Shown piece after piece: positions 1 through 7,220 of a stretch of 24,352 nucleotides of DNA. The translations under genes and the position numbers were made by a program. Under the pieces are notes generated by a model. The model was not told the DNA's origin. It searched no databases and worked only from the letters and a program-made list of their open reading frames with translations. How positions within the stretch are numbered: position 1 is the stretch's first letter; the number at the start of each line of letters is the position of its first letter. This DNA is from JBJKRF01 sp046704785 (GTDB lineage Bacteria; Chloroflexota; Anaerolineae; Anaerolineales; Villigracilaceae): contig JBJKRF010000139.1 of assembly GCA_046704785.1 (NCBI GenBank), positions 1-24,352 on the forward strand. Reading direction: 5' to 3'.

Positions 1-1
1 C

Positions 2-118
2 GCACAAGGTTATGTGGCCTTGAAATCGCTCATTGACACTGCAGCTCTCACCGGTGGCACTCCTTTCGCCATTATTCAAAATCTGTTCGGAACTCCCTCA
101 CTTCCCTTGCGGGTGTGA
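2..118 (+). CDS. 3' end of an unrecognised protein-coding gene (partial)
   Basis: An open frame enters from the left edge and ends at TGA 116-118, giving 38 residues that read like the C-terminus of a folded protein (AQGYVALKSLID, then a TGGTPFAIIQNLFG stretch, ending PLRV). The mix of small and hydrophobic residues and the absence of low-complexity sequence favour real coding, but the piece is too short to assign to a family. The gene is followed by about 170 bases without a convincing ORF and then a strong hairpin. No function is proposed. Confidence 0.4.
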   Translation, partial: AQGYVALKSLIDTAALTGGTPFAIIQNLFGTPSLPLRV

Positions 119-292
119 GTAGATACAATGAACTAGCCGATGCTTTAAGCCAGGTGCACACCGGGAAACCGGCCCAATATCGTCGGCTCCCGCACCTGGA
201 GCCAAGGAAAAAGCGGAGCTGAGGCATGAACCTGCAAAAGGGGCGTATCACCATTCACGGGAGGCCCGGCTATTGACTACATCAATGGACGA
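119..292. other. Non-coding stretch with inverted repeats
   Basis: No convincing gene is present. CCAGGTGC (150-157) is complementary to GCACCTGG (192-199), and inside that arm CCGG-GAAA-CCGG (161-172) forms a short hairpin with a GNRA-type tetraloop. GGCTCC (185-190) can alternatively pair with GGAGCC (198-203). The paired segments suggest a folded RNA or a structured 3' UTR of the partial gene. I could not match it to a riboswitch, 4.5S, 6S, tmRNA or RNase P consensus by eye. Confidence 0.3.
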
Positions 293-326
293 AAAGACGC
301 CGCGCCAGTAAAAGCGCGGCGTCTTT
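293..326 (-). terminator. Strong hairpin terminator, probably bidirectional
   Basis: A perfect 13-bp stem (293-305 with 314-326, core GACGCCGCGC) closes an 8-nt loop. Read on the - strand the stem runs out into TTTTC, so it suits termination of the moxR-VWA transcript whose last codon is at 350. On the + strand it ends in GTCTTTGATTCTT and could also stop the partial gene at the left edge. Confidence 0.75.
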
Positions 327-349
327 GATTCTTATCGTTCATCCATCCG

Positions 350-1729
350 TTAAGTGGTCATCAGGTGATCGACCGCAGCCGTCAACTCAGCCAGGTTATT
401 TACTTTGAGCACGCTGTTGCATAGCGGGGCATAGCGCTGCATGTCGCTATCGCCACTGCCCCACATCGTCTCCGGTTCGGGGTTGAGCCAGATCGTGCGA
501 GCCGCACGGCGGGCCATCAGAGTGAACAAGTCGAGGCGCGGATCGTTGTAATTGTTGCGTCCATCCCCAACGAGCAGCAGCGTGGTACGCCCATTGAGCG
601 TGTCGAGGTAATCGTCGTTGAAGTTTTGCAGGGACCAACCCAGGTCGGTGTTGTAATAGCCGGCGGGCATGCGCAGCAATACATGCGCCACGGCTTCGTC
701 ACCGCTGTTGCCGGTAAAATCGGCAGAAATGTATTCCAGGTGATCGATGAAGGCGAAGGCGTGCGTCTTGCTGACCTGTCCCTGCAAAGCATAAAGGAAG
801 CTGAGCATTAACTCGGAGCAGAAACGCATCGAGGTGCTGATGTCGCACAGGACGACAATTTTCGGTTTGCGGATGCGGTCGCGGTGATGGATTTCGAGCG
901 GGACGCCCTGGTGTTTCAGGTTGGCGCGGATGGTCGCTTTGGCATCCAGTTGTCCGCTCTTGGCGCGTTTCTGGCGCAAGGCGATACGCGTACGCAACGC
1001 GGCTGCCAGACGATTGACTTCGCGCATCAGTTGTTTTTTCTCCGCGTCAGATAGCATACGGAAAGGCCGATTCATCAATCCATCGAGACCTTCCTGCGGG
1101 GGGCGCTGGCTCAACTTCTCGGCAATGCGTTCTCCGGCAAAGCGCTCCATTTGGTTGCCCATGCCCTGCATATTCTGTTGAATCAGTTCACGCACCTGCG
1201 CCAGACGCTCACGGTCCATGCCCATCTGGGCAAGCTGTTCCATCAGCTCTCGTAAGGCTTCGCGCACTTCGGGAAACGCCAGCGCACGCATCATGCGCTG
1301 CGCCATCCAGTTCTGGTAGCGCAAGTCATCGGTGTTGTTCAACCCGACCACGTTGGCAAGTTGCTCAAGCTCCTCACGCGAAAGCGGCTGGCCGTTCATC
1401 AGACGTTCCATACGCTGACGGAGTTTTTCGGCAAACTGACGCAAAGCATCGGCCAACATCCGCGCTTCATCGGGCGTCAGGTTGTCCGACAGGTTGCCTC
1501 CCATCATCGGAGGCTGGCCGCTGCCGAAAAAGAGGGGAAATAATTTGTCAAATGTGGGGATGTCGCGCGAGTCTTTGATCAGGGTGGCGCGCAGCGACAG
1601 GCGGAAAGTCTCACGATCCTGGATTCCCATCAGGTCGACGGCAGAGAAGGCCTCCGCACTTTCAGCCAGACTGACACGCACGCCACTGGCGCGCAGGGCA
1701 GAAATCAACTGTAAGATACGGCTTTCCAT
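350..1729 (-). CDS. VWA domain protein, CoxE-like, partner of a MoxR ATPase
   Basis: 459 residues. The N-terminal half is charged and mostly helical (about 1-280), including a Met/Gln-rich stretch at 160-200. The C-terminal part is a von Willebrand factor A domain with an intact metal-ion-dependent adhesion site: DISTS at 296-300, the MIDAS threonine T361 in NTDLG, and D389 in GDGRNN. The opening ISALRASGVRVSLAE is typical of CoxE-like proteins. These normally work with a MoxR AAA+ ATPase in chaperone-like activation or metal insertion, and the moxR gene lies 43 bp upstream on the same strand. The ATG at 1729 is supported by GAGGA about 8 bases before it. The client enzyme is unknown: no CO dehydrogenase or other obvious target is encoded in the window. 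Confidence 0.9.
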   Translation of the reverse strand: MESRILQLISALRASGVRVSLAESAEAFSAVDLMGIQDRETFRLSLRATLIKDSRDIPTFDKLFPLFFGSGQPPMMGGNLSDNLTPDEARMLADALRQFAEKLRQRMERLMNGQPLSREELEQLANVVGLNNTDDLRYQNWMAQRMMRALAFPEVREALRELMEQLAQMGMDRERLAQVRELIQQNMQGMGNQMERFAGERIAEKLSQRPPQEGLDGLMNRPFRMLSDAEKKQLMREVNRLAAALRTRIALRQKRAKSGQLDAKATIRANLKHQGVPLEIHHRDRIRKPKIVVLCDISTSMRFCSELMLSFLYALQGQVSKTHAFAFIDHLEYISADFTGNSGDEAVAHVLLRMPAGYYNTDLGWSLQNFNDDYLDTLNGRTTLLLVGDGRNNYNDPRLDLFTLMARRAARTIWLNPEPETMWGSGDSDMQRYAPLCNSVLKVNNLAELTAAVDHLMTT

Positions 1730-1772
1730 AATCCGGTCCTCGTAGACTTGCGGTACAGGTCACCTTTATTTG

Positions 1773-2735
1773 TTAGTTCCCTGAAAAACTTCCAAAGTCA
1801 TCCGATTTTTTGGGACGCGGTGGAGGCGGGGGCGCCAGGAACTGGCGTTTGGCCTTCGACAGGTCCGCTTCGTGCTTGAGCAACACGCTCAACGTGTCTT
1901 CCAGGGTCTGCGGGTCAAGGTTTTTGGCATTGAGCGCAACCAGGGCATTGGCCCAATCGAGCGTCTCGCTGATCGACGGGGACTTGCGCATGTCCACCTT
2001 GCGCAGGCGCTGCACGAATTCCACCGCCTGGCGGGCCAGCTTGGGCGACAGGTCCGGCACTTTCAGACGCACCACCGCCAGTTCCTCTTCCAGGTTGGGA
2101 TAGTCAATGAAAAGGTAGAGGCAACGCCGCTTGAGCGCCTCGGACAGCTCACGTGTATTATTGGAGGTCAGGATGACGAATGGCCGATGTTTGGCCGTCA
2201 TCGTGCCCAGTTCGGGCACCGAGACCTGGAAATCGCTCAAGACTTCCAGCAGGAACGCCTCGAACTCAGCGTCGGCGCGGTCGATCTCGTCGATCAACAG
2301 GACGACGGGAGTCTCGCTCAGGATGGCTTTAAGCAACGGGCGCTGGAGCAGGAAACGGGTGGAGAAGAAAACGTCCTCCTCCGAGGCCAGTTTGTCCGCC
2401 GCTTCGGAAAGCGAATTCGCCTGGCCAAGTGTGTCGTTTAACTTGTCCCGCAGCAATTGGGTATAGAGCAGTTGTTTGGCATACTCCCACTCGTAGAGGG
2501 CTTTGGTCTCATCGAGGCCCTCGTAGCACTGCAAGCGGATCAACTCACGCCCGGTCGCTGCCGAAATCGCTTTCGCCAGTTCGGTCTTTCCCACCCCGGC
2601 GGGGCCCTCCGTCAGCAGCGGTTTGCCCAGTTTGTGAGAAAGATAAACGATCGTCGCAATCTCGTCACTGGCAATGTATTGTTGCCCCGAAAGGGATGTT
2701 TTTACGGCATTGGTTGAGTCGAAAGGGTTTTTCAT
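1773..2735 (-). CDS. MoxR-family AAA+ ATPase
   Basis: 320 residues. Walker A GPAGVGKT is at 44-51, Walker B VVLLIDEID at 144-152, sensor-1 SNN at 191-193, and the arginine-finger region LKRRC at 201-205, in the order expected of MoxR ATPases. The C-terminus is unusual in carrying a proline tract (302-307) before a basic and then acidic tail. MoxR proteins use ATP to remodel or activate partner complexes, generally with a VWA protein, and the CoxE-like gene follows directly in the same operon. The ATG at 2735 has no strong Shine-Dalgarno, but the N-terminus aligns with the usual MoxR start, and a promoter sits 29-57 bases upstream of the start. Confidence 0.93.
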   Translation of the reverse strand: MKNPFDSTNAVKTSLSGQQYIASDEIATIVYLSHKLGKPLLTEGPAGVGKTELAKAISAATGRELIRLQCYEGLDETKALYEWEYAKQLLYTQLLRDKLNDTLGQANSLSEAADKLASEEDVFFSTRFLLQRPLLKAILSETPVVLLIDEIDRADAEFEAFLLEVLSDFQVSVPELGTMTAKHRPFVILTSNNTRELSEALKRRCLYLFIDYPNLEEELAVVRLKVPDLSPKLARQAVEFVQRLRKVDMRKSPSISETLDWANALVALNAKNLDPQTLEDTLSVLLKHEADLSKAKRQFLAPPPPPRPKKSDDFGSFSGN

Positions 2736-2763
2736 ATCAGCGCTCGCAAGGTCAATTAAGAGT

Positions 2764-2792
2764 AGTATACTCCGAATCGTTCCCCCTGTTCA
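2764..2792 (-). promoter_or_regulatory. Sigma-70-like promoter of the moxR-VWA operon
   Basis: Reading the - strand, TGAACA (2787-2792, 4 of 6 matches to TTGACA) is followed after 17 bases by TATACT (2764-2769, 5 of 6). The -10 element lies 28 bases before the moxR ATG, leaving a short leader. Confidence 0.5.
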
Positions 2793-2809
2793 TTAAGGAA
2801 GAGTAAGGG

Positions 2810-2846
2810 AAGGATGTTTTCCAGGTGAATTCTGGAAAACATCCTT
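2810..2846 (-). terminator. Hairpin terminator after the PEPCK-like gene
   Basis: A perfect 15-bp inverted repeat (2810-2824 with 2832-2846) encloses a 7-nt loop. It lies 41 bases past the stop codon of the - strand gene ending at 2888 and before the moxR promoter. The tract of Ts is better on the + strand (CCTTTT) than on the - strand (CCTTCCC), so stop efficiency on the - strand is uncertain; it probably insulates the two - strand units. Confidence 0.6.
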
Positions 2847-2887
2847 TTGAATCGCATCCTTCAATGGTTCCACCGCTGCCGACTTGT

Positions 2888-4663
2888 TTATTGCTCCTCA
2901 AGCAGGTCTAGCAACGCCCGCGCCGCCATTTCCGGGCCCTGACGTTCCCAGCCTGGGATGCCCAGTTGGGTGCGCAATTGAGCAGATGTAATCCCTTTAT
3001 CGAAGAAAACTTTGAAATAACAGGTGGCAATTTCATCGTGCAATTGGGGATATTGCAGCGGGCCGAACACGTTGACGAAATAGGTATGCACCAACCCGGT
3101 GGCCGTGGTCGTCCCTTTGCTCATGGCTGTGCCATCGCTAAATACGGCCAGCGCTTCCTCGGCAGTCGCAAACGGCGCGATCACAGGGTGCGAATCATCG
3201 ACCAGTTCGTAGTTATTGGCATACAGGACGATGTCTACCGGCGTGCCCTTGACGACGTTGGCATAAGAAGTCACCGGCAGCACCACCCGCGCATTGATCC
3301 GGCTGGGATTCATGATGATCGAGCGGTCGAGTTGGCTGAAAGCATATCCCGGTTGCAGGTCATCGAGCCGGACGAACGCGCCCACCTCCGTCCCGTAGCC
3401 GACGACCGTCCCATCCGGCGCGATCTCAAGCGAGCCCATATCGTCGGCGATGATCGTCAACTCCCGAATTTTTTCGCCTGCCAGGGTGCGAAACGCCTCC
3501 AGCGTTTCCGACTTGCCTGCGCCGGTATCGCCAAACAACAAGACCGTAGCCGTGCGGCCTTCCATTAGATCGAGATGCACCATTGCGCCATGGAAGGGCA
3601 TGCGTCCCTGCTTCATCATTTTGATATTGTGCAGGGTCAAAATCATCTTCTTGAGATAACCGAAATAGCCGAACTCGTCTCGGCACGGGATAGCGCCCAC
3701 CAGCACGTCATTGGCGACATCGTCGTAAAAGACCGTGGGCAACGACGCCAACGAATCGAGCGCATGCTCCGGCACGCCGAACAGGAAAATCGCATCCGGT
3801 TTTTGCTCGAGCGCCTCGTCGTCGGCCAGTTCGAATAAATTACACAGCGCAAAACCCAGTTCAAAGAACTTCTCATGAAAATAGACCAGGATCAGCAGCC
3901 GTCCCACCCGCGCCGGATAACACAGCCATTCGCCGCTGTTAATCTCCACCTGTTCGAGTGGATTCGCGTCCACGCGCTGAAAGCTCCCGGTGCGCTTGTT
4001 CATTGGCGGTGTAATCAGCAAAGGCGGGTAGAGCAACACCTGGCGGATGACCGGGATCGACTTCAACAGCGAAGCATACGACTCGGCAATAGGTAATTCC
4101 TTGGGCAAGGCGATCGCCGCCACCTCCACCCCGGCAGCGATTTGCCGATAAATTCGCGGATGTCGCCCCAAAAGGTTCTCTTGCACCTCCCGATAAGCGC
4201 TGCGCACCAGATTCATCAGCGACTCGACAGTAGAGTTGAACGTGCGGTACGGACGCTGGTCGAGCACATCTCCCGCCGAATCGCAGACCAGAAAACGCTC
4301 GAACTTGCGCCAATAGTTGTAAAGCTCCTCCATAAACTGGTGCAACAACACCGGCGAGTCGATGAAGCGGCGATCATCTTCCAATAACTTGGCCGCCCAG
4401 TCGAGCTGCATCCGGGCAATCATCTGAAGCGTATGAACCAGACTCTCGATGTCAGAGTCATCGATCTGCGTGGATGGTTTGGCAAACAGAACCAATAAAG
4501 GCGAGTCGCGCCGCACAAGCTCGCGCACAAAACGCTCGGTAACTTCATGGAACAAGGGACTGGCAAGCAATTCCTCCGTCGAGTCGCATACGCGGTCGCG
4601 GATACGAATAATAACCTTGCTGTCTATAAATTTATAGGCGCCTTCAATCGCTGGTGTATTCAT
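2888..4663 (-). CDS. Large protein with a PEPCK/HPr-kinase-like P-loop domain
   Basis: 591 residues from the chosen ATG at 4663, which has GGGAG eight bases upstream; the frame stays open to 4786 but the extra 41 codons lack a ribosome site. Residues about 1-340 match nothing I recognise. The C-terminal part holds a Walker A motif GDTGAGKS (378-385), a preceding MPFHGAMVHL (355-364) and an acidic IADDMG (405-410), the arrangement seen in the HPr kinase / PEP carboxykinase fold. Relatives are often labelled phosphoenolpyruvate carboxykinase, but this sequence lacks the recognisable substrate motifs of the classical ATP enzyme, so a kinase-like or regulatory ATP-binding role is as likely. It stands alone, divergent from the amino acid binding-protein gene. 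Confidence 0.75.
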   Translation of the reverse strand: MNTPAIEGAYKFIDSKVIIRIRDRVCDSTEELLASPLFHEVTERFVRELVRRDSPLLVLFAKPSTQIDDSDIESLVHTLQMIARMQLDWAAKLLEDDRRFIDSPVLLHQFMEELYNYWRKFERFLVCDSAGDVLDQRPYRTFNSTVESLMNLVRSAYREVQENLLGRHPRIYRQIAAGVEVAAIALPKELPIAESYASLLKSIPVIRQVLLYPPLLITPPMNKRTGSFQRVDANPLEQVEINSGEWLCYPARVGRLLILVYFHEKFFELGFALCNLFELADDEALEQKPDAIFLFGVPEHALDSLASLPTVFYDDVANDVLVGAIPCRDEFGYFGYLKKMILTLHNIKMMKQGRMPFHGAMVHLDLMEGRTATVLLFGDTGAGKSETLEAFRTLAGEKIRELTIIADDMGSLEIAPDGTVVGYGTEVGAFVRLDDLQPGYAFSQLDRSIIMNPSRINARVVLPVTSYANVVKGTPVDIVLYANNYELVDDSHPVIAPFATAEEALAVFSDGTAMSKGTTTATGLVHTYFVNVFGPLQYPQLHDEIATCYFKVFFDKGITSAQLRTQLGIPGWERQGPEMAARALLDLLEEQ

Positions 4664-4791
4664 AAAGCAACTCCCTTCACACGATATTAACCCTCCGAAT
4701 ATCCCGCCTCCCGCGGCAGGCATATCCTCGAGACGCGAATGCGTCCTCGATCTTCCCTCTTCATCAGTAGTCCTGGAGAACCACATGTTTT

Positions 4792-4849
4792 AAGGAGGTA
4801 ACCCCATATGACCAAATCTATTGTGATTTTTACCACAATATCAAAATAA
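4792..4849 (+). promoter_or_regulatory. Orphan strong Shine-Dalgarno with a 13-residue ORF
   Basis: AAGGAGGTAA (4792-4801) is a near-perfect anti-16S match, stronger than that of any annotated gene here. Nine bases after its GGAGG comes ATG 4808, opening a frame of 13 codons (MTKSIVIFTTISK) with stop TAA 4847-4849. It could be a leader peptide for the binding-protein gene 264 bases downstream or a chance match. The 22-bp palindrome lies inside the small ORF. Confidence 0.3.
4819..4840. promoter_or_regulatory. CRP/FNR-type operator palindrome
   Basis: TATTGTG and CACAATA are mirrored around an 8-base centre. The inner pattern is TGTGA-N6-CCACA, one base off the CRP consensus TGTGA-N6-TCACA, with the usual 22-bp length. 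It sits between two divergent genes, so a CRP/FNR-family regulator could act on the PEPCK-like gene, the amino acid binding-protein gene, or both. No such regulator is encoded in the window. Confidence 0.45.
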
Positions 4850-5023
4850 TAGAAAGCCCTGTCGCAAACCTTGCCACAACCATGCGATCTAATGAGCGAA
4901 ACAGCAAAGATTTTCTTGAAACAGGCATGTGGAATCCATCCAACGCCACGAAAAACCCCAGAGAACCAAGCCTCATTTATCACCCCCTGCCCTTATTTCG
5001 AGTTAAAATTACACCATTGGGTC

Positions 5024-5052
5024 TTGTATTTAACGTTGACTTGCTCTATGCT
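5024..5052 (+). promoter_or_regulatory. Weak candidate promoter of the binding-protein gene
   Basis: TTGTAT (5024-5029) is followed after 17 bases by TATGCT (5047-5052). A nearby TTGACT (5036-5041) is a better -35 but has no -10 at the right distance. A hairpin CTGCTT-CCAA-AAGCAG (5071-5086) then lies in the leader, 15 bases before the ribosome site. Confidence 0.25.
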
Positions 5053-5113
5053 TAGACATCGGCGGATATCCTGCTTCCAAAAGCAGAAGTTCACATTTCT
5101 AAGGAGTGAGAAA

Positions 5114-6091
5114 ATGAAAAAAGCCCTATCGGTCTTCGCAGTTCTTGCCATTCTCAGTGTGATCTTGGCCGCCTGCGGATCTCCGGCAACGCCGACACCG
5201 GAAGCCCCCACTGCCGCGCCGGTGACCGTCGTGGTTACCGTCCTTGCCACGGAAGCGCCAACCGCCGCACCGACGGAAACGCCGGCCCCCACGCCTGTCG
5301 TGGCCGTTCCAGATGGCGCCTTATCCCAGAAAGGCAAACTGCTGATTTGCTCGGACCTGCCATATCCTCCCATGGAATTCTTCGACGAGAACGGCAACCC
5401 AACAGGGGCGGATATTGACCTCGGCACCGAACTCGCCAATCGTCTGGGGCTGCAACTCCAGGTGGTCAACAGCGTGTTCGATACCATTATCGCTGCTGTT
5501 ACCAGCGGCAAATGTGATGTAGTCCTCTCGGATATGAACATCACCGCCGAACGGAATAAGCAGATTAGCTTCATTCCATATTTCCAGGCAGGTCAATCCA
5601 TGCTCGCCATCAAAGGCAACCCCGACAACATCAACAGCCCAATGGACCTGTGTGGCTTGAGCGCGGCTGCCGAGAGCGGTACGACCGAGGTCGACTATCT
5701 GCAAGGCACCGGCGATTACAAAGACAACGGGCTGACCCAACAGTGCACCAAGGCTGGGAAGCAACCGGTCAACGTCGTCGTGGCGCAAAAGGATACAGAT
5801 GCACTCCAACAACTCCAGGCCAATAAAGTAGCCGTCTACTTCGCCGATACGCCTGTGGCGGCCTACTACGTTGTCCAACAACCCGACCAGTTCCAATTGG
5901 TCGGTCAGGTGATCGATCCCATCAAAGTGGGTATCGGCGTTCCGTGCGGCGAAGCGGACTGCACCAGCGCACCCCTGACGCCACTGGGACAGGCCATCCA
6001 GACCGCCCTGAAGAGCATGATGGCAGATGGCACCTACACCAAGATCCTCAGCAAGTGGAATCTCGCGGACGGCGCTGTCACCCTGCCGTAA
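5114..6091 (+). CDS. Polar amino acid ABC transporter substrate-binding lipoprotein
   Basis: 325 residues. A lipoprotein signal peptide ends in ILAAC with the lipidated cysteine at 21, followed by a Pro/Thr/Ala-rich linker to about residue 75. The rest is a family 3 extracellular solute-binding domain (SBP_bac_3): it opens with LLICSDLPYPPMEFFDENG, continues with GADIDLGTELANRLG and CDVVLSDMNIT, and ends with TYTKILSKWNL. Such proteins capture polar or charged amino acids outside the membrane and pass them to HisM/GlnP-type permeases, one of which follows at 6441. The start at 5114 rather than the upstream in-frame ATG (4871) is set by AAGGAG at 5101-5106 and by the signal peptide. Several extra cysteines, including a VPCGEADC segment, suggest disulfides. 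The ligand cannot be named from sequence. Confidence 0.92.
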   Translation: MKKALSVFAVLAILSVILAACGSPATPTPEAPTAAPVTVVVTVLATEAPTAAPTETPAPTPVVAVPDGALSQKGKLLICSDLPYPPMEFFDENGNPTGADIDLGTELANRLGLQLQVVNSVFDTIIAAVTSGKCDVVLSDMNITAERNKQISFIPYFQAGQSMLAIKGNPDNINSPMDLCGLSAAAESGTTEVDYLQGTGDYKDNGLTQQCTKAGKQPVNVVVAQKDTDALQQLQANKVAVYFADTPVAAYYVVQQPDQFQLVGQVIDPIKVGIGVPCGEADCTSAPLTPLGQAIQTALKSMMADGTYTKILSKWNLADGAVTLP

Positions 6092-6440
6092 AATTCGATC
6101 CATCCTGTTTCTTTGAGAATTTTCGTGGAAAAAAGAGGCTCTCGTTTGCGTCTCATCTGTTTCCCCTCAAATTCCAAAGAATCCGCATTCTCTACGCATT
6201 GGCTTCAAAATGGGTTGGCTCTTTCACAGGGGCCAACCCATTCGTTCCCAGACGAGGCCGCCTCTGTTTCGGCGGGCACCCAGCAGGCATCCATTGGCCC
6301 GTATGGGAAGAGACATCCCTTTATAAATCTGCCTGACCATACCGATCCCCATCAACCCGAAAAATTGCTCTTTGGACGTTCCTTGACCAGCCCCACGATA
6401 CCGTTCGTTTCTGAAGAGCCGAGACCATCCGGAGGGAGCT
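6092..6440 (+). other. Long spacer between binding protein and permease
   Basis: 349 bases without a convincing gene. An 11-bp perfect inverted repeat AATGGGTTGGC / GCCAACCCATT (6209-6219 with 6232-6242, 12-nt loop) is the main structure. It lacks a T tract, so it looks more like an RNA-stabilising or processing hairpin than a terminator. TTGACC at 6383-6388 resembles a -35 but no matching -10 follows. The permease has its own strong GGAGG at 6431. Confidence 0.5.
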
Positions 6441-7220
6441 ATGTATCATTTTGACTGGGCCATCTTTTGGAGATACGTCTGGCCGCCCACAGCATTCCAG
6501 GACCCACTCATCCGCACCGGTTTTATCGTCACCGTTGCCGTCAGCGTCATTGCCCAGGCGTTGGGCGTGGTATTCGGCCTGTTCGCTGCGTTGGGCAAAA
6601 TGTCCAAGTTCGCAGGATTCCGCTGGCTTTCCGACGCCTATATCTGGTATTTCCGCGGCACCCCCTTGCTGGTCCAAATGGCATTGCTGTTCTTCGGCCT
6701 GGGCGTGACCCATATCTACGATTTCCCCGACATCAAGATGGGCACGCTGGTCATCGCGGGCGCCATCCAGGCCGGGACGCTGGCGCTTGCCATCAACGAA
6801 GGCGCATATATGGCCGAAATCATCCGGGCGGGCATCGAGTCGATCCCACGCGGGCAGATGGAAGCAGCTCAGTCGCTCGGCATGAGCTACGGCCTGACAA
6901 TGCGGCGCATCATCCTGCCGCAAGCTGCCAAGGTGATTATTCCCCCGTTGGGGAACGAGTTCAACAACATGATGAAGACCACTTCCTTAATGGAAGTCAT
7001 CTCTGCCGGTGAACTTTTCTACGCCTTCAACCAGATCAACGCACGCGTCTTCAAACCCTTTGAGCTGTTCATCGCCGCTTCATTATATTACCTGCTTCTG
7101 ACGACGGTCTGGTCGGTCATCCAGTCCCGTATCGAATCGAGCCTGGGTGAGCGCAAAGCCACCGAGCGGCAGCCGGGCGTCTTCCAGAGAATGCTCACAG
7201 GCGGAAAGGGTGTGCGTTAA
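6441..7220 (+). CDS. Polar amino acid ABC transporter permease (HisM/GlnP type)
   Basis: 259 residues with about five hydrophobic segments. The cytoplasmic EAA loop that docks the ATPase is clear: EAAQSLGMSYGLTMRRIILPQ from 141, preceded by AEIIRAGIESIPRGQ, which is diagnostic of the polar amino acid permease family. FRGTPLLVQ at 71-79 is also typical. GGAGGGAG directly precedes ATG 6441. It should form the membrane channel for the binding lipoprotein at 5114. No ATPase gene follows; the next gene is convergent, and the two stop codons share bases at 7217-7220, so the ATPase must come from elsewhere. Confidence 0.93.
   Translation: MYHFDWAIFWRYVWPPTAFQDPLIRTGFIVTVAVSVIAQALGVVFGLFAALGKMSKFAGFRWLSDAYIWYFRGTPLLVQMALLFFGLGVTHIYDFPDIKMGTLVIAGAIQAGTLALAINEGAYMAEIIRAGIESIPRGQMEAAQSLGMSYGLTMRRIILPQAAKVIIPPLGNEFNNMMKTTSLMEVISAGELFYAFNQINARVFKPFELFIAASLYYLLLTTVWSVIQSRIESSLGERKATERQPGVFQRMLTGGKGVR

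Larger units (their letters stand above)
4664..5113. other. Divergent intergenic control region
   Basis: 450 bases separate the - strand PEPCK-like gene from the + strand binding-protein gene. On the - strand leader there is a hairpin TCGAGACGC / GCGTC-c-TCGA (4728-4750, one bulged base, GAAT loop). The region also holds an orphan Shine-Dalgarno with a 13-codon ORF, a 22-bp palindrome, a weak promoter and a small hairpin just before the ribosome site of the 5114 gene, listed separately. No other gene is visible. Confidence 0.6.

Noticed and set aside
4871..5113. Upstream extension of the amino acid binding protein from ATG 4871
   Set aside because: It would bury the lipoprotein signal peptide behind 81 residues; the Shine-Dalgarno at 5101 and the signal sequence fix the start at 5114.
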